In this document: positions 63,301 through 64,000 of the stretch, piece after piece | Layout: each line of letters starts with the position of its first letter | Numbering within the stretch: the first letter of the stretch is position 1 | NCBI GenBank assembly: GCA_942492055.1 | Contig: CALODP010000023.1 | Coordinates: forward strand, 1-64,000 | Length of the DNA stretch: 64,000 bases | Origin: CALODP01 sp942492055 | GTDB taxonomy: Bacteria; Bacteroidota; Ignavibacteria; Ignavibacteriales; Melioribacteraceae | Direction: 5' to 3' | Notes under the pieces: model-generated | Databases searched by the model: none | Told to the model about the DNA's origin: nothing | The model's input: only the letters and a program-made list of their open reading frames with translations | Translations under genes and position numbers: made by a program

Positions 63301-63558
63301 ACAACATTAACCACTACAGTCGGGCTCTATCCGTTGATTCTTGAGCAGAGTTTCCAGGCTCAGTTCCTTATTCCAATGGCTATCTCTTTGGCATACGGAG
63401 TTATGGTAGGAACCGGATTTATCCTTGTTTTCTTCCCTGTATTGATTCTCGTTCTTAACGACATGAAAGTCTTTGTAAGAAGAAAAATATTTAATCAGGA
63501 TGTTCAGCCCGAAGATGTGGAAACCGTTATTCGTAATAGCAGAGTTCGCATTGATTAA
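60394..63558 (+). CDS. RND efflux pump permease (AcrB-type)
   Basis: A 1054-residue inner-membrane transporter with 12 helices. Helix 1 lies at about 10-30; two large periplasmic loops follow helices 1 and 7. Helix 4 carries the proton-relay pair Asp396-Asp397 (ILVDDGIVIGEN). It exports drugs, detergents or lipids driven by proton flow. With the adaptor upstream and TolC downstream, it forms a full tripartite pump; MarR upstream probably controls it. Confidence 0.96.
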   Translation: MKKLVSTFVKYPFYANIIITMIILAGMLSLMSMKKSFFPERASRFINVTVAYPGASPKEMEEGITTRIEEAIRGIVGIKEITSTSSENFARVSVEITGEYDIDETLMEVKNAVDGISSFPVDAEKPVVFKNRTTTPVARVALYGDVDLMTLKTYADQVEQDFLNSGVMSQVGVFGYPALEISVEIPEKNLLRYNITFDEVSNAISMNNRDLSAGMIKSDEEEILIRSRSRSVDPNKIGEIILRGNPDGSFLRIRDVADVKMKFADVSNKSYVNDKRGVYLGINKLAEEDLEEISGWLHNYVDDFAAKHDKIKLDITFDFLQMLYSRLDLLVNNGGVGLLLVVISLAFFLSFRLSLWVAWGIPSSFLAMFVVANLSGITINMISLFGMILVIGILVDDGIVIGENIFSHFERGKSAKRAAIDGTMEVMPAVVTSISTTIIAFAPLLFLEGQMEMMYEMAFIVTFALGFSLLEAFFVLPAHLGSHNTLRSQENGGNSNSIRKKLDKVIFVLRDKLYNKILKNVIRWRWIVVTVPVALILITIGLIGGTVIKSTFFPAIQFDFFSLNVAFKPGSGEKQTMEYLERFDKAIWKVNEDIKTEFDEPDNLITYTFVSVGDAFNGQESGAHAGNIFILLRDMEGAPVSSFDIISRVQKAVGEVPEAQKLTIGGNNRWGAPVSISLLGKNLEELEHARDFLKAGLHELPSLQSINDNNAQGKQEIKLVLKPKAYFLGLNQMEISRQVRQAFYGGQVQRLQHLKDEVRVWVRFPKEDRMSVGQLDRMKIKTPKGVYPLAELVDYKIERGPVNIQRYNGNREVRVEADLVDQFASVPPILQKVRTDIIPELKAKYPGVSIEYQGQQKESNQAVADMGKLFGIAFSLIVLILILHFRSVSHATIVLMMIPLSFLGAAWGHGIHGHPISMLSAWGMVALSGVVINDAVVFLSRYNSLLLEGYKTEEAVYQAGISRFRAILLTTLTTTVGLYPLILEQSFQAQFLIPMAISLAYGVMVGTGFILVFFPVLILVLNDMKVFVRRKIFNQDVQPEDVETVIRNSRVRID

Positions 63559-63600
63559 TGGGAAATGAAGTAATATTTCTAAATAAGGAATAAGTTGGTT

Positions 63601-64000
63601 ATGAGAATATATAAATCGATAATAACGATTCTCTTATTCGCTTTTGTTTCGGCCGGATACGCTCAGGAAGCCCTGAGCCTTTCCGGTGCCATTAACAAGG
63701 CGCTTAAGAACAATTACAAAGTGAAAGTCTCCGAAAAACGAAAAGATATCGCCGAAGAGAGTAATGCGTGGGGTGCCGCGGGACGTTTCCCCACAATTAA
63801 TTTCGAAGCAACATCAGTAAACAGATTCGACGAAGGAACAGGGCTTACTAATCCCGATAGAGAAACACACAATCTCATTCCGAGCGTAAGGATGAATTGG
63901 GTACTATTCGATGGATTCAAAATCTTTCTGAATAAATATAAGCTGGAAGAACTCCAACAAAAATCGGAAGGAAATACTGCCGTTGTAGTTGAGAACACAA
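63601..64000 (+). CDS. TolC-family outer membrane efflux protein (5' part)
   Basis: The first 133 codons of the gene; it continues beyond the window. Signal peptide (to SAGYAQ) followed by LSLSGAINKALKNNYKVKVSE, the typical start of the TolC repeat fold, and FPTINFEATSV and MNWVLFDGFK later. It should form the outer-membrane channel of the pump. It starts 42 bases after the permease stop. Confidence 0.92.
   Translation, partial: MRIYKSIITILLFAFVSAGYAQEALSLSGAINKALKNNYKVKVSEKRKDIAEESNAWGAAGRFPTINFEATSVNRFDEGTGLTNPDRETHNLIPSVRMNWVLFDGFKIFLNKYKLEELQQKSEGNTAVVVENT

Overview
The window (64 kb, AT-rich apart from its first ~990 bases) looks like a chromosomal contig of a Gram-negative bacterium of the Bacteroidota/Ignavibacteriota (FCB) group. 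The clues are outer-membrane genes (FadL-type barrel, TolC, Omp85-like barrel, lipoproteins, SPOR), type 2 IPP isomerase, a PabB-PabC fusion, an ExbB-ExbD-ExbD set and a Bacteroidota-style promoter (TTTG, 18 bp, TAnnTTTG) before the NlpC/P60 gene. Shine-Dalgarno sequences are common, and TTG/GTG starts are frequent. The exact lineage is inference.

Layout. 1-990: GC-rich sequence without an intact gene, joined inside a histidine kinase gene; probably a chimeric contig end. 1-7.7 kb: two truncated sensor kinases, a 21-bp repeat array, an RRM RNA-binding protein, TypA and a YgiQ-type radical SAM protein. 7.8-11.4 kb: small secreted and membrane proteins (one gene with an in-frame stop) and an alpha/beta hydrolase. 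11.4-20.3 kb: an accessory island. It has nested inverted repeats and hairpins, a probable integron-like gene cassette, a complete type I restriction-modification locus (XRE regulator, hsdM with a premature stop, hsdS, hsdR), a striking array of 13-bp palindromes right behind hsdR, and a tRNA-Arg(ACG). 20.7-24.8 kb: a murein-peptide pair (NlpC/P60 plus dipeptide epimerase) and an unfamiliar zinc-ribbon/CoiA-like pair. 24.8-41.1 kb: MFS transporter, PabBC, a tightly coupled set fni, prenyl synthase, HPr, EI, then a metallopeptidase-propeller-barrel fusion with a propeller lipoprotein and a PEGA-like protein, PolA and a secreted nuclease/phosphatase-like protein. 41.4-64 kb: ExbB/ExbD/ExbD, YqeY, CvpA, MutS2, biotin carboxylase plus biotin carrier, FadL, GDSL lipoprotein, SPOR lipoprotein, a frameshifted dolichol-kinase-like gene, SSB, a CNNM/CorC protein, an MCE protein, GGT, AcpS, a STAS protein, DUF1801, and a MarR-controlled RND efflux operon cut by the window end.

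Themes. Much of the core content concerns the envelope: peptidoglycan peptides, lipid and outer-membrane transport, energised transport and efflux. Three separate single-site lesions (in-frame TAG at 8561, in-frame TAA at 15116, one-base loss near 52063), together with the 5' chimera, mean the sequence should be checked against reads before any of them is called biological. The least explained parts are the two 21-bp-period arrays and the zinc-ribbon/CoiA-like pair at 23.2-24.8 kb.
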